A stretch of DNA of 64,000 bases, from assembly GCA_933228675.1 (NCBI GenBank), contig OW121743.1, positions 114,501,781-114,565,780 of the forward strand. The letters run 5' to 3'. Within the stretch, counting starts at the first letter, position 1. Each line of letters begins with the position of its first letter. Position numbers and translations under genes: made by a program. Source of the DNA: Stomorhina lunata (Eukaryota; Arthropoda; Insecta; Diptera; Rhiniidae). Shown one piece after another: positions 32,220 through 44,954 of the stretch. The notes beneath the pieces are model-generated. The model was not told where the DNA came from and did no database searches. It saw only the letters and a list, made by a program, of their open reading frames with translations.

Positions 32220-35200
32220 CTAATAAATCCTATTGCAATTTTTGGCTATACGACCCGGTACAAAACCACAATCGGCTGAAACTGTAACCGGTACCCTTCT
32301 GGCAGCAAATTTAAACGAAGGTAGCTGTAGGAATTGTGGATTTTTGAATTGTTCTGTTTCATAGCCCAACTGTTTATATGTTAGACTGGGTATATCGTCA
32401 GGTTCAACAGCAGGTTCTTCATCCTCTTCGGGTTCGGGATAATCCTCTTCTTCGTGTCTAGCTCTTAATGCTGAGGGTTTTTTCAGTGTGATCACATCAC
32501 TGTTCAAAGCATATAAGTTTTCTTCTTTTATCGTTGAGATATAAACTCTGGGCAGACCATTAAGGGGTTTTTGCATAAACCCATAGGCTAGCTTGGCTTC
32601 GGGTACCTCAATGGCTTTGCCAGCTTGTATGGCTAGACTGATGCTAATGGGATCTGCGGGAAGGGAATCATCTTTGGGAACATAACTGGCACTAAAATAA
32701 CATACATTTTTTAAGGTTAGAAAGTATTTTGGTAGAGTTATGAGTAAAAAACTTACGCTGGAATTGAACATGGTGGTGGGGCGGGAGCTGCACAACTACA
32801 CGGTGGCTTAGGTTTGGGCTTTAAAAGGAAAGATTCAAAATTTAAATAAAAATAATGAAATTTTTGAACTAATCCAGTTAATTACACAGATCAACAAGAT
32901 TCAGCGGAACGAGATTTCTTGTTCAAATCTAGATTACTTTGGTCTGTTAAATCCGAAAGTTACATTGCTTTTTTTCAGGTTAGCTCTAGTTTTCGAGTTT
33001 AGTTTTTTTTTTTTTCAAAAAGCCGGTTTATGTTAAATTCAGTAACCCTCTGCAACTGACGTGAATTTTTTTACTATATTCACTTCAGAACAAAACTTAG
33101 ATATCGTTGGTGTCTGCTAGACCACCATGTCAGTCGCTGAGGGTTAATATATCTCAGAAACTTGTTATATTGAGCTTATAAGAAAAAACTAAATTCGAAA
33201 ACAACTTTTCCTTTAAGTCTTCCTAACATTTTTTCACCTTATTGAACTTGGAATAAATTTCCAATAAAATACTTAAAATCTTGTTTCTTAAACATACCTC
33301 GGAACAGGTTTTGGGCAACACGGCCGGTTCAATCATTGTTTTACTACACCAACAGCTATCTCCTATCGGTGGTAAAACAACATCTCGCGCTCTGTCAGGT
33401 TTCTTGGGTCTAACAACTTTAACCCCGGTACATGTCGCACATCCATCGGTACCCTTTTCATTACAAACACAAGCCGCTTGAAGCTGAAATTTATAGGAGT
33501 AAGAAAAAAGAGATAAATTAAATCTGAATACAAATAAGTATGAAAGTTATAGTTGGTTAATTTTGTACCATTCATCATTTTCTAAACGAAAATTTTTATA
33601 TCGAAAAATTTTCTATACGAAAATTTTTATATCGAAAAATTTTCTATACGAAAATTTTTATATCGAAAAATTTTCTATACGAAAATTTTTATATCGAAAA
33701 ATTTTCTATACGAAAATTTTTACATCGAAAATTTTTCTATACGAAAATTTTTACATCGAAAAATTTTCTATACGAAAATTTTTACATCGAAAAATTTTCT
33801 ATACGAAAATTTTTACATCGAAAAATTTTCTATACGAAAATTTTTACATCGAAAAATTTTCTATACGAAAATTTTTATATTGAAAAATTTTCTGTACGAA
33901 AATTTTTATATCGAAAAATTTTCTATACGAAAATTTTTATATCGAAAAATTTTCTATACGAAAATTTTTATATCGAAAAATTTTCTATACGAAAATTTTT
34001 ATATCGAAAAATTTTCTATACGAAAATTTTTATATCGAAAAATTTTCTATACGAAAATTTGTATATCGAAAAATTTTCTATACGAAAATTTTTATATCGA
34101 AAAATTTTCTATACGAACATTTTTATATAGAAACATTTTCTATACGAAAATTTTTATGTCGAAAATATTTCTATACGAAAATTTTTATATCGAAAATTTT
34201 TATATCGAAAAATTTTCCATACGAAAATTTTTATTTCGAAAAATTTTTCATACGAAAATTTTTATATCGAAAAATGTTCAATATACCATTTTTATATCAA
34301 AAAATTGTGTATACAAAAATTTTTATATTAAAAAATTTTCTATACCAAAATGTTTATATCGAAAAATTTTCTATACATACAGGCATGTCACGAATTCCGT
34401 TCGGAATTGAAACCATTCCGTAGTTGAATTCCGATCGAAATGGTTTTAGGATCTATAGATTCCGAAAAATTTTAAATGTCCAAAATCAGTACAAAATAAG
34501 ATTTTTTTTAATTGAAATTTTCAACTCTATCTTTGTTTTAACAAAAAACACCGATTAATTGAGGAAATTGTTCAAATATTGAATAAAAAACTAAAAACAT
34601 ATGAATTCAATTCCACTTTGAAAATAGAAAGTGGTTTCATTCCGAAAAATTTTTTCGTTTTACTTTTTCAATAGAAGCAGTGCGGAATTCATTCCACTTC
34701 CGAACGGAATTGAGTTCTGTGACATGGCTGATAATATACAAAATTTTCTATACAAAATTTTTTTTATCGAAAAATTTTCTATACAAATGGATCTATTGTA
34801 TTTATCAAAATAGGTTTTTAATACAAGAAGATAAAGAACAAGCAATAATATGGAATCATCTATTATAAAATGTTGTAACCTGGCTGAACAGTTAATTCAG
34901 TTAGCAACTGATCGAGCAATTCAAAATAATCGGCCAGAATTTGTCAATAAAAAAAAGTTTCCTCTTCGATAAAAAAAAACTGACAGCTTTTGAAGTAATG
35001 AAGCAACGAACGTTAAGCTTGGATATTACACCATCTGGCTACCACTTGTTTTGGTTTCTACAAAACTTCCTTGATTCAAAAAAGTGGCCAACAAAAGTGC
35101 AGGCGGAAACCAGTTATCAAGTTTTGCACGAATATAAGTTTTGCAATAATGAAGTTATGATGCTTCCCGAAAAAAGCAAAAAGCTCATTCATAAATAATT

Positions 35201-35658
35201 CACAATATTTACTTAAATGAAGTTGATTTTGAATTAAGTAAAATTCCTTTCAAAAATTATAAAAGGAATTTGCAAATACTTTTTAGATTATCCAATATTT
35301 GTAAAAATTTCTAATACATGTTGAGGTAGAAAGATTGAACGGTCAAAGTCAATTCTGTAAATCAGATCTAAATGCACTGTTATTTGTAAAAATTTCAGAT
35401 ATTTAAATGCTTTCGATTTTTAAATTACCCGATCGGTTTAGAAGACAATAGCGAATATCTAAAATTAAGATCAAGAATCAAGAAGACCCGATTTATAAAT
35501 TAAATCTTAAAAGAATTTACGATTTAAATTTAGTTTTTAAAACTGACTTGACATAATTCATTTCCCATTTACAAATTTTTTCGCACAAATACCTGTTGCA
35601 TCACTGTCATTATCACTGCCAAAATAGAAATCCACTTTCGTATATCATTTATCACCAT
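32220..35658 (-). CDS. Cysteine-rich secreted eggshell-type protein (Cp7F position), four exons
   Basis: Exons 35658-35593, 33483-33298, 32818-32757 and 32691-32220 join in frame with standard GT-AG sites, giving 261 aa. Exon 1 (MVINDIRKWISILAVIMTVM + QQ) with LQAAC forms the signal peptide. Residues 27-107 are Cys-rich: CVC, CATC, SCWC, KTC, PPCSCAA, PPPCSIP. The rest carries an acidic Glu/Pro block (EEEDYPEPEEDEEPAVEPDD) and ends SADCGFVPGRIAKNCNRIY. Intron 1 is 2.1 kb and has been invaded by a 31-bp array, MITE M1 and a mariner fragment. A TTTATAAAG box lies near 35806-35798. CxC motifs link it to the 25.5-27.5 kb gene. A Cp7F family orthologue is likely but not assigned; disulphide cross-linking is an inference. 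Confidence 0.75.
33580..34379 (+). repeat. 31-bp minisatellite array in intron 1
   Basis: About 25 units with core CGAAAAATTTTCTATACGAA joined by AATTTTTATAT. A run of five units at 33715-33860 shares TACATCG where others have TATATCG, showing block spread within the array. Because 31 is not a multiple of 3 and the unit has no plus-strand stop in any phase, long open frames (106 and 176 codons) arise artificially. Confidence 0.95.
34380..34730 (-). mobile_element. MITE family M1, copy 2
   Basis: Starts CAGGCATGTCACGAATTCC and ends GAGTTCTGTGACATGGCTG; it is the reverse complement of copy 1 at 5345-5673 over nearly its whole length. Inserted in the 31-bp array within intron 1; array-type sequence resumes on its right side. 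Confidence 0.85.
34850..35198 (+). pseudogene. mariner transposase C-terminal fragment
   Basis: Pieces in shifted frames read NLAEQLIQLATDRAIQNNRP, EFVNKKK, then TPSGYHLFWFLQNFLDSKKW and NNEVMMLPEKSKKLIHK. This is the end of a mariner transposase: the SPDLAPSDYHLF motif and the final MxLPERW-type motif are recognisable but mutated. The catalytic Asp before YHLF is replaced by Gly in this reading. Dead relic in intron 1, opposite to the host gene. Confidence 0.8.
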
Positions 35659-36240
35659 TATTAGTTATATCCTTTGAAACACTTTTTGATCGCGCAATTT
35701 TTGGTTTAACTTCGTTAAATTCAATTCTTTCAATGAACCTGCGAAATGTAAAGTCAACTCTTCTTTGGTCAAACTCGTCATAACATTTTTAGTTTCTTTA
35801 TAAATTCTTAGAATATTTTTTATTTATCTACAAAGAATTCGTGCAAAAAGTCGTTTAAGCCGTGATTCTTTTCTTAGATATTTTGGAAGTTGCTGTTGAG
35901 CTGGTAACATTTTGTGTGCATATATTCTGGAACTTGTGAAATCGAATTACATTCATAATATTATTAATTACACTGTGTTACAAGAAAGATATTTCCTTAA
36001 CTGTAAGTGTGATAAAAAATACAACTTTCAATTTTTTTTTTATTGTTGTCTTAGAACTTTTTCAAGTGTCGAAAATAGCATTCAAGTGGCTAAACTTTTT
36101 AAAGTAGTGTAAAAGATATTTTACTTCAACCGATCTCCTCCTTGATTGTTGGACAACCGAGAATGGAATACACCTTCCATATATTGGTCGATGGTTCGAT
36201 CAGTGACCGTAGGGTTTCCAAGTCTATTGGCTCCCTGAAA
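35659..36240. other. Upstream region of the 32.2-35.7 kb gene
   Basis: TATA-like TTTATAAAG on the minus strand near 35806-35798. No TCACGT hexamer seen. No other gene. Confidence 0.4.
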
Positions 36241-39130
36241 CGTCGCAATGTTTTTCTATAACAAATTTTTATATTGAAAAATTTTCTATATGAAAATTTT
36301 TATATCGAAAAATTTTTTTAAATGAAAATTTTTATATATTTTAATATTTATTTATATTTAATTTCTACACGAAAATTTTTATTTCGAAAAATTTTCTACA
36401 CGAAATTTTTTATATCGAAAAATTTTCTAAACGAAAATTTTAATATCGAAAAATTTTCTAAACGAAAATTTTTATATCGAAAAATTTTCTATACAAAAAG
36501 TTTTATATAGAAAAATTTTCTATACAAAAATTTTCATATAGAAAAATTTTCTATACAAAAATTTTTATATAGAAAAATTTTCTATACAAAAATTTGTATA
36601 TCGAAAAATTTTCTAAACGAAAATTTTTTATCAAAAAATTTTTTAAACAAAAATTTTTATATCGAAAAATTTTCTATACAAAAATTTTCTATACAAAAAT
36701 TCTTACATCGAAAAATTTTCCATGCACAAAAATTTTGTATCGAAAAATTTTCTATACCAAAATTTTTTTATCGAAAAATTTTCTATACAAAAATTTTTTT
36801 ATCGAAAAATTTTCTATACAAAAAATTTTAAATCGAAAAATTTTCTAAACGAAAATTTTTATATCTAAAAATTTTTTAAACGAAAATTTTCATATCGAAA
36901 ATTTTCTATACGAAAATTATTATATCGAAAAATTTTCTATACAAAAATTTTTACATCGAAATTTTTTCTTTACAAACATTTTTATATCGAAAAATTTTCT
37001 AAGCGAAAATTTTTATATCGAAAAAATTTTCATATCGAAAATTTTTATACTGAAAAATTTTCTATACAAAAATTCTTGTATTGAACAATTTTCTATACAA
37101 AAATTTTTGTATTGAACAATTTTCTAAACGAAAATTTTCATATCAAAAATTTTTATATCGAAAAATTTTCTATACAAAATTTTTTTTGTCGAAAAATGTT
37201 CTATATAAAAATTGTCTATATAAAAAATTTTATATGGAAAAATTTTCTATGCAAAATATTTTATATTGAAAAATTTTCTATACCAAAATTTTTATATCCA
37301 AAAATTTTTTATACAAAAATTTTTATATCGAAAAATTTTCTATACTAAAATTTTTATATCGAAAAATTTTCTATACAAAAATTTTTATATCGAAAAATTT
37401 TCTATACAAAAATTTTTATATCGAAAAATTTTCTAAACGAAAAGTTTTATATCGAAAAATTTTCTAAAGGAAAATTTTCATATCGAAAATTTTTATATCG
37501 AAAAATTTTTCATATCGAAAATTTTTATATCGAAAAATTTTTCATATCGAAAATTTTTATATCGAAAAATTTTCTATACAAAAATTTTTGTATTGAAAAA
37601 TTTTATAACGAAAATTTTCATATCAAAAATTTTTATATCGAAAAATTTTCTATACAAAATTTTTTTTTGGCGAAAAATTTTCTATATAAAAATTGTCTAT
37701 ACAAAATATTTTATATGGAAAAATTTTCCGTGCAAAATATTTTATATTGAAAAATTTTCTATACCAAAATTTTTATATTCAAAAATTTTCTATAAAAAAA
37801 TTTTTATCTCGAAAAATTTTCTAAACGAAAAGTTTTATATCGAAAAATATTCTAAAGGAAAATTTTCATATCGAAAATTTTTATATCGAAAAATTTTCTT
37901 TCAAAAATTTTTATATCGAAAAATTAACTATACAAAAATTTGTATATCAAAAAATTTTCTACACGAAAATTTTTATATCCAAAAAATTTTACATCGAAAA
38001 ATTTTCTATACAAAAATTTGTATATCAAAAAATATTCTATATACAAATTTTTATATCGAAAATGTTTCTACACAAAAATTTTTATGTCGAAAAATTTTCT
38101 ATCGAAAATTTTTATATCGAAAAATTTTCTATCTAAAATGTTTATATCGAAAATTTTCTAAACGAAAATTTTTGTATCGAAAAATTTTTTACACGAAAAC
38201 TTGTATTTCAAAAAATTTTCTATATTTTATATCAACAAATTTTCTAAATTTATATGTATATCAAAAATTTTTCTAAATTTGTATATCAAAAAATGTTCTA
38301 TACGAAAATTTTTATATCGAATGATTTTTTATACGAAAATTTAAATAACGAAAAATTTTTTATACGAATATTTTTTTATAATATTTTTTATAATATAATA
38401 TTTTTTATAATATAATATTGTTTTCTATAAGAAAATTTTAATATGGAAAAAAAAATTTATCAAAATTTTAATATCGATAATTTTTCTATACAAAAATTTT
38501 TATATCGAAAAATTTTCTATACGAAAATTTTGACATCAAAAAGTTTTCTATACGAAAATTTTTATATCAAAAAATATAAATAAAAAAATATAAAAAATAT
38601 ATAAAAAATTTTATATCGAAAAATTTTCTGTACCAAAATTTTTATATTGAAAAATTTTCTTTACAAAAATTTTTATATTGAAAAATTTTCTATACAAAAA
38701 TTTTTTTATTAAAAAATTTTCTATACAAAAAATTTTATATGAAAAAATTTTCTATACAAAAAATTTTATATGGAAAAATTTTCTATGCAAAATATTTTAT
38801 ATCGAAAAATTTTCTATACAAAAATTTTCTATAAAAAAATTTTTATATCGAAAAATTTTCTATATAAAAATTTTTCTATACAAAAATTTTCTATACGAAA
38901 ATTTTTTTATACAAAAATTTTCTATACAAAAATTTTCTACACTAAATTTTTCTATACAAAAATTTTCTATACGAAAATTTTTATATCGAAAAATTTTCTA
39001 AACAAAAATTTTTATATCGAAACATTTTCTTAAAGAAAATTTTTATATTGAAAAAATTTCTTAAAGAAAATTTTTATATTGAATAATTTTGTATACAGAA
39101 ATTTTTATACAAGAATTTTTATATCAAAAA
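36241..39130 (+). repeat. Long diverged 31-bp minisatellite array
   Basis: About 2.9 kb of units related to those at 33.6 kb (core TCGAAAAATTTTCTATACAAA, here 20 bases or fewer per match, spacer AATTTTTATA), with many indels. Local duplications are visible: the segment around CAAAATTTTTTTTGTCGAAA / TATATGGAAAAATTTTC recurs near 37170-37260, 37640-37750 and 38700-38800. Open frames here (up to 227 codons) are repeat artefacts. Confidence 0.9.
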
Positions 39131-40793
39131 ATTTTCTATAATAAAATTGAAAAATAAAAAAAAAATTAATAACTCAGAATGAATGACTTATTAGTTATTA
39201 ACAAATAACCTTTAAAACAATGCCTCTTTTCAGTCAGTATTTAAATTAATTACAAACATAGGCTATTACTTACTGAATATTTCCTTTGTTATTTGTTCAA
39301 CTCGGCGAAATTTTTAGCAAGTAATTCAAATTTAAATATGGCCCTAGATGTGACCTTTTGTGCGATTATTTTCAAAATGAATGTTTCTTCAGAAAAATTT
39401 TGTTTACAAATTTTAAATGTTGTTTCAGTTTTTTTTTATTACAAAATTTAAACAATAAAACAATCAGCAAAATTAAATTTAGTACAAATTTTTAAACACA
39501 ATAACCCATTAAAAGCAGACAGGAAATGAAATTTGTAAAACTAATAGTTTCCAGTTTTAGCTTGTGTTTTCAAAGAAAATGTGATAATTTTGTCTGATTC
39601 AAAATAGAAATATTTAGTCAAATTATATTAAAATCTAAATATACAACCTTTCCAATGCCCAATGTCCAATATGTATGTACCATGTAGTCTAGTTTAGGAG
39701 TTTTTAGGTTATTTTGACATTTGAGCTGATTTGTGTCTCAGCTAAAAATCGAACTAAACACCAAATAATTATTGCCTTGAGAGCTTTAAAAAAAGGAAGA
39801 AAGATTTCCTGGGGACTAAACAATCTAATTGCAATGAATCTCATAAATGCTTATGAATATATAATAAATAATTTTTATAGTAAATATTAACTATCCTCCC
39901 TCAAAGGGTTAATTTTTTCTGCTTTGTGCTGGAAAAATTTAGGTTACTTAATAAAATCCTCGCTGTCTTGCAGTTTTTAATGTGTGTCAATTACTATCAA
40001 ATATTTAAATGTCTATAAAAACAAATTTGAATACCCCAATAGTTTCATAAAAAAGACACGTCTCCAAATCTTCAAAAAGTAGGCAGCAAATTAAAATATA
40101 CTATTCATTTGATATCGCTTTATAGTAAGCAAAAAAATACTTATTATCCCCCTCCAATTTAAGAAAATTATCCGTTTTAATGATTTGGGATACGTTCCTT
40201 CAACTTGGTACTGCAGAGATGTTTGTGAAGACTTTGGTTTAAAAGTATTAATTTTTGTGCAATGTAATATTTGTTAACGAATTTCCGAAACTAGTTCATG
40301 CGAAATAATTGAGATCAATGTCACATTCTTTTGACAACCATTTTGAATATTTAAAAATCTAGAACAAGACTAAATTTATTATATTTTGCTCTAGATTTGT
40401 GAGCAATTACCTACATACATTTGTATGCACATACAAATTGAATCTCAAGACAAGCAAAAATTGAAGTTATATACAACTGATCCTTTTAATTAATTAAGAT
40501 ATCATTTTTATATTTCGACATAAAAGATTTTTTATTTTTTAACCAGCGCGCAGGGGTATTTTATTGGAACTAGGAAAATAGGTTATGGAAAGGAAAAAAG
40601 AACTTTCCTATATTGTATATGGAAGTTGATTCCACATACAAAAAATGCGGTTAAAAAACAAATTTTTTCTGTAATGCGTTGCGCAATCCACTGGCTAGTC
40701 GCTAACAAATGGATTTGGTCTAGAAAAACACGCATGTTTCGTAAAGATATACGATATAAACACATTGAGTCAATTTTATTTATTTTTCATCGA
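39131..40793. other. Spacer left of the Transib element
   Basis: No gene recognised. 40600-40790 is somewhat richer in GC and has a 60-codon minus-strand frame without known motifs. Confidence 0.4.
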
Positions 40794-40798
40794 CGGCG

Positions 40799-42155
40799 CA
40801 CAGTGGTTTACGGACGCTTTTTTTTGGAAATAATTCTGTAACTTTTGAACGACTGGAGATATTTGAATGAAATTTGACATGGTGGTAGTCAAGGAGTATT
40901 TGAGTTGGTTTTTAAAAGCACTGGTCCATGAGGGGTCGGGAGAGTGATTGATGGACCTTCAAAGTTGGTCACCTCGGGTGTTCGATTTTTTTAAAAATTC
41001 GCCAAAAATCCATTTATGTATGGATTGAAAAGAAATTTTAAACTTAAGTTGTCCTTGAGAAGATCTACAAAAAATATGCTCAAATGTGTAGGTTATCTCC
41101 TTTGGATTTCGAGATATTTGGGTAAAAAGGAATTTTTAGGTTGATTTTTTACCTCTTTTTTTAAGCTTTTTTTGATCTGGTGGACGCATCTGAGGACCAA
41201 AAATTTTTTAAGAATATTCTTTAAATTTGTAATAAAATTCTGAATAATTTTTGTGCAAGTTAGTTATAGAAATCTTCTTTTGTTTAAAAGTTAAAAATAT
41301 TCAAAGTTGAAACTTACAAAAAATTTCGCTTTTTTTTTAGTTTTTCCCCAAAAGATAGCTATATTTTTTCACTAATAAAAAAATATTTTCTTAAGAAACA
41401 TAAAAAGATTTTTAAAGTTTTTAAAAGAAAACATAATGAGAATGCGTATAAAACAAATTTCTTGCTAATTGGACTTTTGGTCCTCGCACATGTCCTCTCC
41501 AAAAAATGGCAATTTGTAAAAAAAAAAAATTAGTTTAAACAAAAATTTCTCAAAAGGCAAAGCACCGATTTGAAAAAAATTATAATGTTCATATTTTCCA
41601 ATATATCTGTTATTGATTAGAAAAGTTTTTTCTGAAACGCGCTGCAAATAGAGACAGTGTTGCCATATTTGTAAAAAAACTCATTTTTTGAAACACCTTT
41701 TTCCCCAGTTGGGAATTGGGGAATTTTTAAGTTAAAATTGGGAATTTTTTTTAGTCTATTGCTTTTACATCTTATTGGTCTACATTACTACAAAATTTCA
41801 TTGTAATATCTTTATCCATGTCATTTCCACAGAATATCAAAGATTAAAAATATTTTCCTTAAAAAAGCAGAAAAACAATTTTTTTTTGTTTTACGATACA
41901 AAGTGTAAAAAAAGTAACGCACTTAAAAAAAACTTTTACTTAGTGCTAATCTCCTAGTCTTTCCCGATCTAATGATACTAAACATGTATATAAAGCATTA
42001 ATACCGAGTCTTAAAAAACTCTGAAAACTTTGGCCCCCGTAGCATTTTTACACTGTTTATTTAAATATAAGTGATGAATTTGTGCATATAAAATTAATAA
42101 TCATACTCAAATATTTCACTATAAGATGACAATGATCCTTCGATAACAAACAAAT
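40799..42155 (+). repeat. Left long TIR of the Transib element
   Basis: Matches 44955-46312 in reverse complement. Differences are sparse (for example GTGGTAGTC versus GTGATAGTC, TTTGAGTTGG versus TTCGAGTTGG). Identical small open frames occur on opposite strands in both arms and are by-products. The inner boundary is where ATTTCACTATAAGATGACAA ... AACAAATATTT stops pairing. Confidence 0.9.
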
Positions 42156-42320
42156 ATTTTTTTATTTTTTTAAAGAAAATATCATGAGGATTTATGAAAT
42201 ATCAAAATGTAAATAATTTGTACTTATATTAAAAGGTGAAATACATTTTATTGAAGTATTTGTAGTTAAAGTTTAAACTTACAGTTTTTATTACATATTT
42301 ATATAAAAGTAGTTATTTAC

Positions 42321-44344
42321 TTAATTTTTATTTTCAGTAAAATAATCAGTACAATCTATTATATCAAGAACCTCTTCCAGGTGTTCGTTTTCAGAAGTTT
42401 TTGTATAACTGCTCCACCATTTCTTTCTTATCGTTGATAGAGCAGGATCAGAAGACAACAAGAGATAATTTATTAGATCCTGATTTTGCGATTTTCTTGA
42501 GCATTTTCTGGTATTAAATAGTTGGATATACTTGAAATCTGAATTCCGCGCTTCCTGGGCCTCTTCTGTCAGTTCACCAAGTGGGAGAAGATTTGATTCA
42601 ATTATTTCACGACCATGTTGAAGGACTTTATGAACTGTTGGTGTAATTTCTTTCCAGTGATACAAATGTCGTATACGAGTTAACGCGTTGAAGGCATAGC
42701 AATGAAATTTTTCAGCATTTATTTGATATTTGCTATTTATTGCCGATAATATTACGTAACATTTACGAAGAACTTCCTCATCAATTCCAGTAATCTTTGA
42801 AGTTGTTTCATAATTTTCAAAGAATCGCCTGGCCGTATTACCATCGTTTGTACTGCCATATCCTACAAGTGGTTTGTCTATGTTTAGACCCGTCATAGTT
42901 TTGAATTCTTCCTGAATCCTTTTTTTTTCACTGGATCTCATTTCAATCAGTTCCTTATTATTTCTCACGGATTTTAGCTGATTATCAGGTATATTCCTAT
43001 ATTTCAGATCATATGCTATATGTAGCATAAATTCTAAAAATCGGATACGTGCATGTAGGGGCGATATACCAAATTCCAGAACCTCTTGATTAATTGCAGT
43101 ACTAGCTGATGCATCTTCTGAAGTTTGTAGAAATTCCGATTTCTTCTTTCCGCATAATGAGCATTTCCAAGTTGAATGGGTTTCCGTTATAGCGTTGCTT
43201 ACTTTTCCATCTATCATTGTCAATTGAAGCTCAAAATTTACATTAATCAAATATCCATGTATGTCTATGCAGACTGGACTCAAATTGTCTATTGAATATT
43301 TGATATCATCAACCCAATTTTTTGTGCTTGCTGCAGTTTCTTTTAAATATTCGAATCTGATCGGTCTGCAAAATGCCTTTGATCCTGGAGATGTGTTAAC
43401 CCACACATATTCAGTACGCTCTTTTGATGTGGATGGTTCAGAACGATTCTTTCTTAATCTTAGTGGTACTAGGGATGCCATAAAAACGCTTCTGTAGTCA
43501 TTTGTGTTCTGATGAGATGTTGATTGTTTGTATTCCGGTAATCCAGATAAACCGTCACATCCCCATTTACATATTAAAGTTAAGTCCTTGTTGTCAAGTT
43601 TCTTGGCTTCTTCTTCAGACAATGTAGTAGATATCAGCCTTGATGCCGTATTTTCCAATAATTTTGATAAATCCACAGATGCACTTTCGTCTCCTATCAC
43701 GTTTGTTGGTATTAAGTTTTTTTTGGTTTTTAATAACGCATTATATCCTGGTAAAATTGAGTGTCCTTTGTCTCGTAATGCCTTACAGAGTTTAATATAT
43801 TTATTTTTACTCAATTTCAACTCGAGCATAAGAGCAAGTGCTTCTTCCTCCGAAAATTCTGATTGAGAAGAAGGAGTTGGTATACTCTTAATAATTCGCT
43901 TAAGACGTTTAGGAGAAGCCTCTGGGAGAATATCTGCTATTTGTTTAGCTTCAGCTGGTTGATTATTTCCTTAAAGGAATCTTTGATTTCAGTATCCGAA
44001 TGAGTAGAAAGAACTTCGGATAATCGCATCTTTTTAGATCTTTCTCCGAGATCATCATAGTTTTTTAGAGGGGCTCCAGCACCAGAAGTTTTAAGCTCAA
44101 TTGAGTCCTTCAGCCAGTCTTTAAATTTAGATTCAAATCTTTTTAAACAGTAATTAACCGACTTAATTTTAAGTTCAAATAACTTTACAAATTTTACGAC
44201 TTTGTCTTCCTCACTATTGAGAATCATGGAGTTAGTTTGACTTTTAGCATATCGCATGATTATTTTAATTTTTTCTGCTCTCGAACTGCTTGGTTGTTCA
44301 AAAAGAATATCGCACAACACTTTAAATTCCAATGTTATAGCCAT
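42321..44344 (-). pseudogene. Transib (RAG1-like) transposase, frameshifted
   Basis: Two minus-strand frames: 44344-43937 (135 codons from ATG, MAITLEFKVLCDILFEQ) and about 43972-42321 (502 codons from its first ATG at 43829; the frame is open further upstream). They overlap near 43940-43972 in different phase, so one indel, a missed intron or a frameshift separates N-terminus and core. The core shows Transib/RAG1-like landmarks: CKWGCDGLSGLPEYKQ (first Asp), QLTMIDGKVSNAITE (second Asp), a CSLCGKK zinc-binding pair, GISPLHARIRFLEFMLHIAY, and LTEEAQEARNSDFKYIQ (third acidic position) followed by FNTRKCSR and LLSSDPALS. Catalytic DDE residues look present. It would cut and paste the element through the CACAGTG ends. 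Confidence 0.88.
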
Positions 44345-44954
44345 GATGTTTTAACTGTTAATAGCAGTTACATTTAAAACTTTCTTTTTTATATTAAAAA
44401 AAAACATTTTTTATATATACCTGTATCCAAAGAATAATAAAGAAATCAATGAATTAATGTATTTTTTACCTCTAAAAATAGGTGCATATATAACTCAACC
44501 AATATGTGCGTCTCGTAAAACCTACCTGTATGGAGGTGAGTAACCATATCCTTTCTGACCATTATGAAAAACCCAAGTTGTAACAATTTTTACCTATTGC
44601 ATTAACTTTCACATTAAAAAACATTTTATAACCTTAACATAATTTTGCAATTTTTTCAAATACACCAATTTTAAATACCGGAAAAATGCCTTTAAATCTT
44701 ATTTTAAATAAATTGTCACACTGTTACTATAAAAGTACTCTTCTAATTAAACTTTTGCTACAAATTATGGATATATTACCTTTACACTGTTATCAAAATC
44801 GGTGCCTTACTCGTACTTACTTATTTAGAATCTTTTACTAAAATTTTATTTTTTAGCTTGGAACAAAAGGCAAAATCGAATAAAATTTTTTTAAGTCATT
44901 CTTATAATGTTTTCTTTAAAAAAATAAAAAACTATTTATATCTTTTTGAAGAAA

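Noticed and set aside
33563..34410. Open frames of 106 and 176 codons on the plus strand
   Set aside because: They lie wholly in the 31-bp array; the unit has no plus-strand stop in any phase, and the period shifts the frame each unit, giving a meaningless Phe/Lys/Ile/Tyr repeat.
37593..38276. 227-codon open frame
   Set aside because: Same cause: diverged 31-bp repeats without stops. Composition is only F, I, K, S, N, Y and L.
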